From JAFMJV01 sp034436555 (lineage in GTDB: Bacteria; Chloroflexota; Limnocylindria; Limnocylindrales; CSP1-4): DNA of 64,000 bases. The notes below the pieces were generated by a model, which saw nothing but the letters and a program-made list of their open reading frames with translations, had not been told where the DNA came from and did no database searches. Every line of letters begins with the position of its first letter. The first letter of the stretch is position 1. The stretch spans positions 19,714 through 83,713 of the forward strand of contig DAOTUU010000059.1 in NCBI GenBank assembly GCA_034436555.1, given 5' to 3'. A program made the position numbers and the translations under genes. This document shows positions 24,693 through 33,853 of the stretch, one piece after another.

Positions 24693-25730
24693 TCAGGCGG
24701 GCGTCAGCTGCCCGCCGACCGCCGGAATGACCTCCTCTGCGATCAGGTGGAGCTGCTCCAGCAGGTCCTCCAGGCTGACGCCCACCGGCCGCAGGTCCAC
24801 GAACGTGGCACCGGCGTCGCGGTAGGCCAGGAACTGCTCCGCGACGCGTTCCGGGTTCCCCGCGAAGGTCTGGCCCCAGAGCGCCTCCTCGGTGGTGAAG
24901 CGGTTGTAGTAGCGGCGCATCGTCTCGCGGGCCTGGGCGTCGTCGCGCCGGATGTAGCACTCGTTCTGCGGCCCGAAGTCGACGATCGCGCGCCCTGCCT
25001 TGTCGGCCAGCTCCAGGATCTGCTGCCTCCCCTCGCGCAGCATGTCCGGAGACGCCTGGCTGGGGTACCAGCCGTCGGCCAGGTGCGCGACGCGCCGGTG
25101 TGCCTCTGGGGAGCGGCCGCCGACCCAGATGGGCGGACGGGGCTGCTGGACCGTCCGCGGGAACATGTCCAGCCCGTCGAAGTTCACGTGCTGTCCGTGG
25201 TAGGACGCGTTCTCGTCGGTCCAGATCGCGGTCAGCGCCTCGAGGTACTCCGTGGTCATGGAGCCGCGGTTGCCGGTGATGCCGAACGCGTCGTATTCCC
25301 GGGTGGCGATGGACTGGTACGCCCGAAGGTCCACGCCCTCCGCCTCCCTGCGGCCCCGGAGCGCGCCCACGCCCACGCCCAGCACCAGCCTGCCGGCGCT
25401 GATGTTGTCGAGCGTCATCGTCTCCTTCGCCAGCAGGATGGGATGGCGGTAGGGCAGCTGGAGGACGCCGGTGATGAGCCGGATTCGACGCGTCCGTCCG
25501 GCCACGAAGGCGAGCAGCTGGAGCGACTCCAGGAACGCGCTCCCCTGCGCCTCGTCCGGGTTGGGGCACTCGCGCCGGTCGGCGAGGACGTGGTCCTCGA
25601 CCGAGACGCCCCAGAAGCCGAGGCGCTCCGCGGTCTCCGCGACCTGCGCCACCGCATCCACGCTCACGAGGCAGCGACAGTGCGGCAGACGGATCACGAT
25701 CCGCAATCCGTCGGTGGTCGAGCTGGTCAT
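24693..25730 (-). CDS. Luciferase-like (LLM class) oxidoreductase, probably F420-dependent
   Basis: 345 residues of the luciferase-like TIM barrel. Family marks are 'VAQVAETAERLGFWGVSVEDH' near the N-terminus, 'TRRIRLITGVLQLPYRHPILLAKETMTLDNISAGRLVLGVGVG' in the centre, and 'RPPIWVGGRSPEAHRRVAHLADGW' with the cofactor phosphate loop. These enzymes use FMN or, in actinobacteria and many Chloroflexota, F420. It begins at ATG 25730; the frame is open far upstream, but those residues are repetitive Arg/Pro. Substrate unknown. It is convergent with the SIS gene and is not in the ROK operon. Confidence 0.85.
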   Translation of the reverse strand: MTSSTTDGLRIVIRLPHCRCLVSVDAVAQVAETAERLGFWGVSVEDHVLADRRECPNPDEAQGSAFLESLQLLAFVAGRTRRIRLITGVLQLPYRHPILLAKETMTLDNISAGRLVLGVGVGALRGRREAEGVDLRAYQSIATREYDAFGITGNRGSMTTEYLEALTAIWTDENASYHGQHVNFDGLDMFPRTVQQPRPPIWVGGRSPEAHRRVAHLADGWYPSQASPDMLREGRQQILELADKAGRAIVDFGPQNECYIRRDDAQARETMRRYYNRFTTEEALWGQTFAGNPERVAEQFLAYRDAGATFVDLRPVGVSLEDLLEQLHLIAEEVIPAVGGQLTPA

Positions 25731-25795
25731 CGGATGCCCCCCATGTCGTTCCCGGGATCGCGGCCGGCGCGCCGGTCGCGCCGCCTCACAAGAGC

Positions 25796-25820
25796 GATCG
25801 CCCGGACAAGCCGGGCGATC
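25796..25820. promoter_or_regulatory. 10-bp stem hairpin in the leader of the luciferase-like gene
   Basis: GATCGCCCGG and CCGGGCGATC form a perfect stem with a five-base loop, about 65 bases upstream of the ATG at 25730. It could be an attenuator, a protein site, or the terminator of something read from the other side. No known riboswitch was recognised. Confidence 0.5.
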
Positions 25821-25836
25821 GTCGATCCCTGGGCTG

Positions 25837-25842
25837 ATTGTA
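25837..25842 (-). promoter_or_regulatory. -10 box TACAAT for the luciferase-like gene
   Basis: TACAAT on the minus strand, five matches to the TATAAT consensus, about 105 bases before the start codon. No good -35 is visible. The hairpin at 25796-25820 would be in the transcript leader. Confidence 0.45.
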
Positions 25843-25929
25843 GGTCCGCGCTGTGGCGCGGGCGGCCAGCGCGCCGGTGCTGCCCGCTCGTGGCGCATCC
25901 TCGTGCGAAGGGTCACCACGGCGCGGCGG

Positions 25930-26127
25930 CTACCGGTGCACCGTCTCCACGCCGCTGACGGTGTCGCGACGGTCGACGGTCGCCTCGTCGCGACCGGGCC
26001 CGCCGAGCACGGAATCCGCGGCCGTGTCGCGGGCATGCAGGTCGTCCGGTCCGCGCCCGCCGTTGAGCACGTCCCGACCGCCACCGCCCTCGAGCGTGTC
26101 GTCGCCCCGCCCCCCGTCGATGCCGAC
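25930..26127 (-). pseudogene. Remnant of an RTX calcium-binding repeat protein
   Basis: About 65 codons read 'GIDGGRGDDTLEGGGGRDVL' and continue with further GGxGxDxL-type nonapeptides, ending 'DTVSGVETVHR'. These are hemolysin-type (RTX) calcium-binding repeats that form parallel beta-rolls in secreted proteins, and the end resembles the normal 'D-V-G-I-E' closing of such arrays. Upstream residues in the same frame are not RTX-like and there is no credible start or secretion signal, so I read it as a decayed 3' end. It sits in an otherwise gene-free stretch (25731-26496). Confidence 0.55.
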
Positions 26128-26427
26128 CAGCCTGCACACCGGCGGTCGGCCGCGCCCGGTTCGCCGGGCGCACCACCGGGCGGACGGGGGAGGCCCCGTC
26201 GGTCGATCGGTGCGCCAGGAGACCCATGCTGCACACCGGGCCGCGATTCTGTGCGTCGGGCGGACCATCCGGCGGGTGGATGGGACGCTGGGCGCGGCCG
26301 GCCGCCCGGTGGTGCATCAGCCGCACACTGGACGGTCCGATCGCCCCAGGCTGGGCGGATCCAGCCGCGATCCGGTCCGTGCCGCACCAGGCGGTCAGGC
26401 GCATGCCCGCGGGGTGGCGTCCAGTCG

Positions 26428-26457
26428 TTGACATCGCCAAGTCCCGGCCCGTAGAGT
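26428..26457 (+). promoter_or_regulatory. Sigma-70-type promoter TTGACA-18-TAGAGT
   Basis: Perfect -35 TTGACA (26428-26433), 18-base spacer and -10 TAGAGT (26452-26457), about 40 bases upstream of the ATG at 26497. It is one of the two clearest promoters in the window. Confidence 0.7.
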
Positions 26458-26496
26458 CACCACGCCGGCCACGGGTTGTGTGTTGGGGGCTGAGCG

Positions 26497-29391
26497 ATGG
26501 ACACGCCAGACCGGGTCTCGCTTCACGCGCCTCGCCCATCGCGCCGCGCGGGTGTCGCCCGCCTCCGGGCGTGGCTGTCGGTCTGGGCATCGGTCGGGCT
26601 CATCCTCGTCGCGGGCCCCGCGGGCGTGACCGGCCAGGACCGAGCGGCCGAGCCGACCGCGAGCCTGTCGGTCGGCATCGACATCCCCGGCACCCCCCGC
26701 GTGGTGCCGGCGGGCGAGCCACAGCTCGTGACCGTCCGGATCCACGGAGTCCAGCCGGTCATCGAGGTCACGCTGTGGGCGGGCGACGAGCTGGTGGCGG
26801 ACCTGCCGGTCAGCGGCGACGACGCCGAGGTGGCGATCGGCTGGCGCTGGACACCCGACGCGCCCGGCGATGCGGTGCTCCTGGCGCGCGGTCGGGACGC
26901 GTCGGGCAGCGTGGCGCAGTCGAACGCGATCCATCTCCGGGTCGTGGACCGCGCCGGGCGCACGGGCCGTCCGACGACCGCGCCCGGACCGGACGGCCGG
27001 CCCGGCACCGGCGCCGCATCCGCCGCAGACGAGGGTCCGCTCCCCGGCGTGGAGGTGGTGGGCTGTCGGATCCGCATCCGTCCGGCGGCGACGATCGACG
27101 GACACCAGAGCGCGATCCACCACCTGGCGCCGCACGCCACGGCCTTCGCCCGGGTCGCGACGATCGGCGCGGAGGACGGCGTCGACCTGGTCGAGCTGCC
27201 CGTCGGCCCCGGTCTCCACCTGATCACGCAGTCGGATGCGGAGGCGCGGACCGAGGTCTTCGGGCCCCCGGTCTCGCTCGCCGTCCCGGCCGCCTGCGGC
27301 CGGCACGGATGGTCCGGCGAGGTGCGCCTGGTGGACGGACGGCTGCGGGTCCCGGCGTCGGTGGACCGCGGCTACCTCTACCTGCAGGTCGATGGCGGCC
27401 CGGCCGTGCGCGTCCCGGCGGACCCCCGGGCGTTCGCGACGGCGGACGGCGGCGTCCTCGACTTCGGGCCGCTGCTGCCCCGGCTCACCGGAGAGGAGCT
27501 CACCGCCGAGGCCTGGGGCTGGGCCGGAAACCGGCTCGTGGACCTCGGCAGGGGTCGGCTGCGCATGTCCCGAGCGCGGGCCCCGAGCGCCCCGGACCCG
27601 GTCGAGGCGCGGCGACCCGGGTTCGTGCGTCCGGTCGAGCTGGGCCTGTCCGACATCCTGGGGTTCGAGCTGGTCACCGAGCTGGACATCCTGGTCCGGA
27701 GGGGCGGCGGCGAATTCCAGCCCGTCGTGGCCCGCGCTGGGGCGCTCCCCTTCCCCACCACGCCCGCTGGCCTGCCCATCATGCGCACGCTGACATGGAA
27801 GACCGACCTGACCGGCGTGACATCCCTGATCTGGCAGGTGCTGCCCTACCCCCCGGGCAAGACCACGGATGTGACACCGCCCTTCGCCATCGACCTGTGG
27901 TCGGAGGCGGTCCCGCCTGGCACGACCAGCGGCGAGGCGACACTCGACTTCAGCCTGTACCTGGAGCACCCGGGGAACGTCGCGCAGGCCGTCACGGGCG
28001 CGCAGGACGTGCAGCCGGTCATCCTGGGCGACCCGTGGCTCGCCGGTGCGCCCGCGCCGACCGCCAAGCCCGGCACGGTCTCACAGGCGCTGGGCCCGGT
28101 GGAGAAGCTCGCGCTGGAGTCCATCCCGGTGTCCAACCCGGTCGCCTTCGTGGGCGAGTTCTATGTCCGGGTCGTGCCCCTGGCCGGCACGACACCCCTG
28201 GCGCCGTCCAACGTCGTGCGCCTGAGCGTCGCCGAGCCCGACACGCCGATCTCGATCGATCAGCAGCCGTGTGACACCTGCACCTCCAACCCGGGCGCGC
28301 TCCAGATCTCCTGGTCGTTCACGCTGCCGACGCCCGCAAACCCCAAGTACACCGGCTGTGCCGTGGTCACCGGATTCACCGACGACTACCAGAAGCCACC
28401 CGCCACCTGGCCATGGACCTACAAGGTCGGCAGGGTCTTCTGCCCGGACCCGCCGGACGATGACGGGTGGAGCCTGCTGGATGCCTTCGAGGCGGCGTTC
28501 GAGTTCGTGACCGACGTGTGGGACGTCGTCTCGTCGTCCTATGCCTGGATCAAGCAGCAGGTCGTGTCGGCCATGCTCACCGCGGTGCCCTGCCAGGCCA
28601 TCGCGGACGACTCGGTCTGCGAGGGACTGGCCAACATCGCGCTCGATGCCGTGGCCGTCGGATTCGGCGTGCCACCCTCGATCCCCGACTTCTCCTCCAC
28701 GATGGGCGCCCTGAAGGGCGACCTGGCGACCTTCATCGTGGAGAACGCGGCCGAGCAGTTCCCTGCCATCGCGCTCGCCTGCGATGTCGCCTCGGCGGGC
28801 TCGTCGATCAGCGGCGACCTCAAGGACTGCCAGGACCTGGTCGCGCTCGCCATCGACGAGGTCGTGGAGCAGGTCGAGGCCGCGCGCAGCGAGGCGGCCG
28901 CGAGCGCGACCGGCAAGGGGTACCCGGGTGTGCTGTTCGCCCCCGACCCTCGCGGCCAGTGGCAGCCACCCACCCTGACCATCACGGCGACCCGGACCGA
29001 CGACCCGGTCCAGCCCGAGGTGTGCTCCATCTCGGGCTCGCTGTCCTCGGCGCTGGCCGACTGGCAATGGGAGGAGCTGGTGGCGGGCAAGGTCGTCACG
29101 GCCCACGGAGACGTCAAGGGCACCCCCCTCGTCCCGGCCACCGTCACCCTGCCCCAGCTCGCTCCGGGGGAGTCGGTGACACGGACGCTGTGGCTCGATG
29201 ACTACGCCACCTGGTTCGAGTCGAAGGACTCGTTCGAGTACTGGCACTACCAGATGGCGCTGGCGAATCCCAACCGGGCATGGGTCCTGCTTCAGCAGGG
29301 CGCCCAGCTGACGTTCAGCGTGTCCAGCAACTGCGCCCCGACCAGTTCCGTGGGACCCGTGACGCTGCCTGCCGGGAAGACCGGCGGATGA
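26497..29391 (+). CDS. Large secreted protein of unknown function
   Basis: 964 residues. The N-terminal signal-type segment (about residues 22-47, LRAWLSVWASVGLILVAGPAG) is followed by an Ig-like beta domain (about 55-155, 'PQLVTVRIHGVQPVIEVTLWAGDELVADLPV'). A Gly/Pro/Thr linker, more beta-rich domains, and a cysteine-containing C-terminal half come next ('QQPCDTCTSNPG', 'TGCAVVTG', 'VPCQAIADDSVCEG'). The stretch from about 650 to 810 is alpha-helical, unlike the rest. No enzyme motif or anchor was seen. The frame ends in ATGA with the next gene, so the two are probably made together. A strong promoter precedes it. Function unknown. Confidence 0.75.
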   Translation: MDTPDRVSLHAPRPSRRAGVARLRAWLSVWASVGLILVAGPAGVTGQDRAAEPTASLSVGIDIPGTPRVVPAGEPQLVTVRIHGVQPVIEVTLWAGDELVADLPVSGDDAEVAIGWRWTPDAPGDAVLLARGRDASGSVAQSNAIHLRVVDRAGRTGRPTTAPGPDGRPGTGAASAADEGPLPGVEVVGCRIRIRPAATIDGHQSAIHHLAPHATAFARVATIGAEDGVDLVELPVGPGLHLITQSDAEARTEVFGPPVSLAVPAACGRHGWSGEVRLVDGRLRVPASVDRGYLYLQVDGGPAVRVPADPRAFATADGGVLDFGPLLPRLTGEELTAEAWGWAGNRLVDLGRGRLRMSRARAPSAPDPVEARRPGFVRPVELGLSDILGFELVTELDILVRRGGGEFQPVVARAGALPFPTTPAGLPIMRTLTWKTDLTGVTSLIWQVLPYPPGKTTDVTPPFAIDLWSEAVPPGTTSGEATLDFSLYLEHPGNVAQAVTGAQDVQPVILGDPWLAGAPAPTAKPGTVSQALGPVEKLALESIPVSNPVAFVGEFYVRVVPLAGTTPLAPSNVVRLSVAEPDTPISIDQQPCDTCTSNPGALQISWSFTLPTPANPKYTGCAVVTGFTDDYQKPPATWPWTYKVGRVFCPDPPDDDGWSLLDAFEAAFEFVTDVWDVVSSSYAWIKQQVVSAMLTAVPCQAIADDSVCEGLANIALDAVAVGFGVPPSIPDFSSTMGALKGDLATFIVENAAEQFPAIALACDVASAGSSISGDLKDCQDLVALAIDEVVEQVEAARSEAAASATGKGYPGVLFAPDPRGQWQPPTLTITATRTDDPVQPEVCSISGSLSSALADWQWEELVAGKVVTAHGDVKGTPLVPATVTLPQLAPGESVTRTLWLDDYATWFESKDSFEYWHYQMALANPNRAWVLLQQGAQLTFSVSSNCAPTSSVGPVTLPAGKTGG

Positions 29392-30239
29392 GCACGCTGC
29401 TGGCCGTCCTGGTCGTCGTCCTCGTGACGCTGGGCGACATCCTGCTGGCGCTGGCGTCGGCGAACCTGCCGGCGGTCCAGCAGCCGTCGGCCACGCGCGC
29501 CTGGATCGACACGCCGCTGACCGGCGCACGCGTCTCGCGCGGTCCTGTCGAGGTGCTCGCCCACGCCACCGACCCGGACGGCATCGTCCGCCTGGAACTG
29601 GTCGTGGATGGCGCGATCGTCTCGGTCGCGCAACCCGATCGCGCCGACACGGCACCGCCTCCGGTCCTCGCGTCGGCTCGACTCGCCTGGCGGACGCCGA
29701 CGCTGGGTCGACATGTGCTGGTCGTCACCGGGGTCGATCCGGAGGGCAGGCGCGGGTTTCCCGCCCTGGCCGTGGTCCAGGTGGTGCGTCCGCGCGCGAC
29801 ACCGCGGGCGACCGAACGCCCCGAGCCTCGCGCGACGCCTCGGGCCACGCCTCGGTCCACCCCGCGCGCCACGCCTCGGGCGACGCCGCGCGCCACCCCG
29901 CGACCGACTCCGCGACCCTGCGTCCCGCCGCCGCCGGCGCTCCAGTCACCGCCCGACTTCCACCTGGTGGACACGCCCGCGGAGAACCCGCCGACGCTCA
30001 GCTGGGACTATGGGCGCGAGCCCCGATGCCAGCCCACGGACTACGTGGTGCGCATCGTGGATGACGACGGGGCCGTGGTCCTGGAGCGCACCGTGGGCGG
30101 CGATCGCCGGACCTTCACGCCGCCGCGGGAGCTGGCCACCTGCCGCAGCTACGGCTGGACGGTCCGGGCCATCGGTCCGGGTGGCCGCAGCCGGCCGTCG
30201 GACAGTCGGGCCTTCGCGATCTCGTATCGCTGCGGCTGA
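29388..30239 (+). CDS. Membrane-anchored protein: Ig-like domain, TPRA linker, fibronectin-III-like domain
   Basis: 283 residues. A single hydrophobic N-terminal helix ('LLAVLVVVLVTLGDILLALA', residues 4-23) acts as an anchor or uncleaved signal. An Ig-like domain of the Big type ('RAWIDTPLTGARVSRGPVEVLAHATDPDGIVRLELVVDGA', residues 37-76) follows, then a repetitive linker of about 40 residues made of (R/A)TPRA copies, and a C-terminal fibronectin-III-like domain ('PPTLSWDYGREPRCQPTDYVVRIVDDDG'). The linker resembles wall-spanning Pro/Thr-rich stalks. ATGA overlap with the preceding gene suggests the two form one extracytoplasmic unit. Function unknown. Confidence 0.72.
   Translation: MSTLLAVLVVVLVTLGDILLALASANLPAVQQPSATRAWIDTPLTGARVSRGPVEVLAHATDPDGIVRLELVVDGAIVSVAQPDRADTAPPPVLASARLAWRTPTLGRHVLVVTGVDPEGRRGFPALAVVQVVRPRATPRATERPEPRATPRATPRSTPRATPRATPRATPRPTPRPCVPPPPALQSPPDFHLVDTPAENPPTLSWDYGREPRCQPTDYVVRIVDDDGAVVLERTVGGDRRTFTPPRELATCRSYGWTVRAIGPGGRSRPSDSRAFAISYRCG
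29797..29920 (+). repeat. Degenerate 12-bp coding repeat (TPRA linker)
   Basis: Roughly ten copies of a 12-base unit of the form CGCGCSACSCCK code for the TPRA/TPRS/TPRP stalk. Variation is mostly at third codon positions, which fits selection on the peptide and argues against a CRISPR or minisatellite. Confidence 0.75.
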
Positions 30240-30277
30240 GCGACCGGGCTGCGGCGCGGTCCTTCGCCCCGGACGCG

Positions 30278-30283
30278 TACTCT
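30278..30283 (+). promoter_or_regulatory. -10-like box TACTCT before phosphoketolase
   Basis: TACTCT lies 27 bases before the ATG at 30311, in the 71-base gap after the preceding gene. A GGGAG ribosome site is present, so this transcript would have a short leader. No clear -35. Confidence 0.35.
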
Positions 30284-30310
30284 GGACCGGAACGTACCGG
30301 GAGATCACCG

Positions 30311-32686
30311 ATGACCGCGACCATGGCGCCCGCCGGCGCCGTCCTCGACGCCGATGAGCTGCACCGGATCGACGCGTGGTGGCGTGCCGCCAACTACCTG
30401 TCGGTCGGCCAGATCTACCTGCTCGACAATCCGCTGCTGCGCGAGCCGCTGCGAGCGGAACATGTCAAGCCGCGTCTCCTGGGCCACTGGGGCACGAGCC
30501 CGGGTCTCAACCTCGTCTACGCCCACCTGAACCGGGTGATCAGGCGCGACGACCTGGATGCGATCTACGTCATCGGCCCGGGGCACGGGGGGCCCGCCAT
30601 CGTCGCCAACGCCTGGATGGAGGGGACCTATTCCGAGGTCTACCCGTCCGTCGGACGCGACATGGAGGGGCTGCGCCGGCTGTTCCGCCAGTTCTCGTTC
30701 CCGGGCGGCATCCCGAGCCATGTCGCGCCCGAGACGCCGGGATCCATCCACGAGGGCGGGGAGCTGGGCTACGCGCTGTCCCACGCCTATGGCGCGGCCT
30801 TCGACAACCCGGACCTCTTGGTGTGCTGCGTGGTCGGCGACGGCGAGGCCGAGACCGGCCCGCTGGCCACCGGCTGGCACTCCAACAAGTTCCTCGATCC
30901 GCGCATCGACGGGGCGGTCCTGCCGATCCTCCATCTCAACGGCTACAAGATCGCCAACCCCACGGTGCTCGCCCGGATCGGGCGCGACGAGCTCGCCGCG
31001 CTCATGGAGGGCTACGGCCACCACCCGTGGTTCGTCGAGGGCGATGACCCCGAGTCCGTCCACCAGCAGCTGGCGGCGACCATGGACGCGGTCGTCGCGG
31101 AGATCCGGGAGATCCAGCGGCGCGCCCGCGAGGACGCCGTCACCGACCGACCCCGCTGGCCGATGATCGTGCTCCGGACGCCCAAGGGCTGGACTGGGCC
31201 CCGCGAGATCGACGGGCATCGCGTCGAGGGGACGTGGCGGTCACACCAGGTGCCCATGGGCGAGGTCCGCACGAACGAGCGGAACCGCGCCATCCTGGAG
31301 GCCTGGATGCGCAGCTACCGACCCGAGGAGCTGTTCGACGAGCAGGGCGGGCTGCGCGCCGAGATCGCCGGGCTCGCGCCCGCGGGCGTGCGGCGGATGA
31401 GCGCCAACCCGGTGTCCAACGGCGGCCTGCTGCTGCGCGACCTGGACCTGCCGGACTTCCGCGACCACGCGGTCGAGGTGCCCTCGCCCGGTGCGACGAC
31501 CGCGGAGGCGACCCGCGTGCTGGGGTCCTGGCTGCGCGACGTGATCGATCGCAACCGGCAGACCTTCCGGCTGTTCGGACCGGACGAGACGGCCTCGAAC
31601 CGGCTGGGCGACGTGTTCGAGGTCACCGATCGCGCCTGGATGGCCGAGACCGTGCCCGACGACGACCACCTGGCACCCGGCGGACGGGTCATGGAGGTGC
31701 TCTCGGAGCACCAGTGCCAGGGCTGGCTGGAGGGGTACCTGCTGACCGGCCGGCACGGCCTGTTCAACTGCTACGAGGCCTTCATCCACATCGTCGACTC
31801 GATGTTCAACCAGCACGCGAAGTGGCTCAAGGTCACCCGCGACCTGCCCTGGCGGCGGCCCATCGCGTCGCTCAACTACGTGCTCTCGTCGCTCGTCTGG
31901 CGCCAGGACCACAACGGGTTCAGCCACCAGGACCCGGGGTTCATCGACCACGTCGTGAACAAGAAGGCGAGCGTCATCCGGGTGTACCTGCCGCCCGACG
32001 CGAACACGCTGCTGTCGGTCGCGGATCACTGCCTGCGCAGCCGCCACTACGTGAACGTCATCGTGGCGGGCAAGCAGCCGGCACCCAACTGGCTGTCCAT
32101 GGACGAGGCGATCCTCCACTGCACGCGGGGCATCGGCATCTGGGACTGGGCGAGCACCGATTCGGGCGCCGACCCCGACGTGGTCATCGCCTGCGCGGGC
32201 GACATCCCGACGCTCGAGGCGCTGGCGGCGGTGGACCTGCTGCGGCGGCACCTGCCCGAGGTGCGCGTGCGCTTCGTCAACGTCGTGGACCTGATGCGCC
32301 TCGAGGATGACAAGGAGCACCCCCACGGCCTGTCGAGCGCGGAGTTCGACGCGCTGTTCACCACGGACAAGCCGGTCGTGTTCGCCTACCACGGGTATCC
32401 CTGGCTGATCCATCGGCTCACGTACCGCCGGACCAACCACGCCAACATCCACGTCCGCGGCTACAAGGAGGAGGGCACCACCACGACGCCCTTCGACATG
32501 GTGATGCTCAACGACCTGGACCGCTACCACCTCGTGCTCGACGTCATCGACCGCGTGCCGGGGCTCGGATCGCGCGCCGGCCACGTCCGCCAGCTGATGC
32601 TGGACAAGCGGATCGAGGCCCGGGCGTACACGCGCGTCGAGGGCGAGGACCTGCCCGAGGTCGCGGGCTGGACGTGGCCGGGCTGA
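30311..32686 (+). CDS. xfp: Xylulose-5-phosphate/fructose-6-phosphate phosphoketolase
   Basis: 791 residues, full family length. It splits xylulose-5-P (and often fructose-6-P) with phosphate into acetyl phosphate plus glyceraldehyde-3-P (or erythrose-4-P), using thiamine diphosphate. Family marks are 'NYLSVGQIYLLDNPLLREPL', 'IGPGHGGPAI', 'YPSVGRDMEGLRRLFRQFSFPGGIPSH', the TPP motif 'GDGEAETGPLATGWHSNKF', and 'FSHQDPGFIDHVVNKK'. It is cytoplasmic. The next gene, acetate kinase, overlaps by 13 bases, giving a complete acetyl phosphate to acetate plus ATP branch. Phosphoketolase in an aerobic heterotroph usually serves pentose use or carbon-saving acetyl-CoA supply. Confidence 0.97.
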   Translation: MTATMAPAGAVLDADELHRIDAWWRAANYLSVGQIYLLDNPLLREPLRAEHVKPRLLGHWGTSPGLNLVYAHLNRVIRRDDLDAIYVIGPGHGGPAIVANAWMEGTYSEVYPSVGRDMEGLRRLFRQFSFPGGIPSHVAPETPGSIHEGGELGYALSHAYGAAFDNPDLLVCCVVGDGEAETGPLATGWHSNKFLDPRIDGAVLPILHLNGYKIANPTVLARIGRDELAALMEGYGHHPWFVEGDDPESVHQQLAATMDAVVAEIREIQRRAREDAVTDRPRWPMIVLRTPKGWTGPREIDGHRVEGTWRSHQVPMGEVRTNERNRAILEAWMRSYRPEELFDEQGGLRAEIAGLAPAGVRRMSANPVSNGGLLLRDLDLPDFRDHAVEVPSPGATTAEATRVLGSWLRDVIDRNRQTFRLFGPDETASNRLGDVFEVTDRAWMAETVPDDDHLAPGGRVMEVLSEHQCQGWLEGYLLTGRHGLFNCYEAFIHIVDSMFNQHAKWLKVTRDLPWRRPIASLNYVLSSLVWRQDHNGFSHQDPGFIDHVVNKKASVIRVYLPPDANTLLSVADHCLRSRHYVNVIVAGKQPAPNWLSMDEAILHCTRGIGIWDWASTDSGADPDVVIACAGDIPTLEALAAVDLLRRHLPEVRVRFVNVVDLMRLEDDKEHPHGLSSAEFDALFTTDKPVVFAYHGYPWLIHRLTYRRTNHANIHVRGYKEEGTTTTPFDMVMLNDLDRYHLVLDVIDRVPGLGSRAGHVRQLMLDKRIEARAYTRVEGEDLPEVAGWTWPG

Positions 32687-33795
32687 CCATCCGACGGATC
32701 CTCGTCGTCAACGCGGGATCGTCCAGCCTCAAGCTGCGGGTCCTCGACCCTGCCGATGCGGTCGTCGCCTCGACGGACCTGCCCGGCGGCCCGGTCGGGA
32801 CGGCGGCGCTCGGAGCGGCCGTGACCGGGTTCGGTCCGCTCGACGCGATCGGGCACCGGGTCGTCCACGGGGGCACCCGGTTCACCGCACCGGTCGTGCT
32901 CACCGATGGCGTGGTCGCGGCGCTCCACGATCTCACACCGCTCGCGCCGCTCCACCAGCCACCGTCGCTCGCCGGCATCGAGGCGGTCGCGGCGGCGCTT
33001 CCCGACATCCCCGCGGTGGCCTGCTTCGACACGGCGTTCCACGCCACGCTGCCCGCGGCCCGGGCCACGTACGCGCTGCCCGCGGCCTGGCGGGAGCGCT
33101 GGGGACTTCGCCGGTACGGGTTCCACGGGCTGTCGCACGCGCACGCGTCGCGCCGGGTCGCGGAGCTCGTGGGGCGGACGGGTGACGCGGGGCTGCGGGT
33201 GGTGACCTGCCACCTCGGCGCCGGCGCCTCGCTGGCCGCGGTGCTCGGCGGCCGCTCCGTGGACACGACCATGGGGTTCACGCCGCTCGAGGGCCTCGTG
33301 ATGGCGACCCGCTCGGGGACCGTGGACCCAGGCCTCGTGCTGTGGCTCGCGACCGAGCAGGGCATGCCGACGACCGAGCTGGTCGAGGGGCTCGAGCATC
33401 GGTCGGGTCTCCTGGGCCTGGGTGGCACGGCCGACATGCGGGCCATCCTCGAGGGCGCGGCCGCCGGGAGGGACGACGCGCGGCTGGCCATCGACGTCAC
33501 CATCCACCGGCTCCGGGCGGGCATCGCGGCGATGGCGGCGGCGCTCGCGGGCATCGACGCGATCGCCTTCACGGGTGGCATCGGCGAGCGGTCGGCGGCG
33601 GTCCGGGGCATGGCCGCCGAGGGCCTCGGCTTCCTGGGCATCCGCCTGGACCCGGCCGCCAACGATGCCGCCGCGGGCGACGCCGATGTGGAGATCGGCG
33701 CGGGCGGTGGCGCCGTGCGCGCGTTCGTGGTCCCGGCGCGCGAGGAGCTCGAGGTGGCGCGCGGCGTGCGCGGCGCGCTCGCGTCCGGGGCCTGA
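32674..33795 (+). CDS. ackA: Acetate kinase
   Basis: 373 residues, slightly short for the family (about 400). Converts acetyl phosphate plus ADP to acetate plus ATP. The N-terminal phosphate motif 'LVVNAGSSSLKLRVLD', the substrate arginine in 'IGHRVVHGG', 'RRYGFHGLSHAHAS', the catalytic 'CHLGAGASL', and 'GFTPLEGLVMATRSGTVDP' are all intact, as is 'FTGGIGERS'. GTG start inside the end of xfp, so translation is coupled. The last codons run into a 21-bp tandem repeat that continues past the stop. Confidence 0.95.
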   Translation: MAGLTIRRILVVNAGSSSLKLRVLDPADAVVASTDLPGGPVGTAALGAAVTGFGPLDAIGHRVVHGGTRFTAPVVLTDGVVAALHDLTPLAPLHQPPSLAGIEAVAAALPDIPAVACFDTAFHATLPAARATYALPAAWRERWGLRRYGFHGLSHAHASRRVAELVGRTGDAGLRVVTCHLGAGASLAAVLGGRSVDTTMGFTPLEGLVMATRSGTVDPGLVLWLATEQGMPTTELVEGLEHRSGLLGLGGTADMRAILEGAAAGRDDARLAIDVTIHRLRAGIAAMAAALAGIDAIAFTGGIGERSAAVRGMAAEGLGFLGIRLDPAANDAAAGDADVEIGAGGGAVRAFVVPAREELEVARGVRGALASGA

Positions 33796-33843
33796 GCGCT
33801 CGCGTCCGGGGCCTGGGCGTCCGCGTCCGGGGCCTGGGCGTCC
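33781..33843 (+). repeat. 21-bp tandem repeat x3 at the end of ackA
   Basis: Copies at 33781-33801, 33802-33822 and 33823-33843 (GCGTCCGGGGCCTG plus seven more bases) begin in the last ackA codons, ASGA, and spill into the gap before the convergent S4 gene. The first copy supplies the TGA stop of ackA, and one base change (A to G) removes it from copies two and three. Confidence 0.9.
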
Positions 33844-33853
33844 GGGGGGACCG

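Noticed and set aside
29797..29920. Possible CRISPR or minisatellite array
   Set aside because: There are no unique spacers. The 12-base units keep the reading frame and vary at third positions, so this is a coding TPRA stalk.
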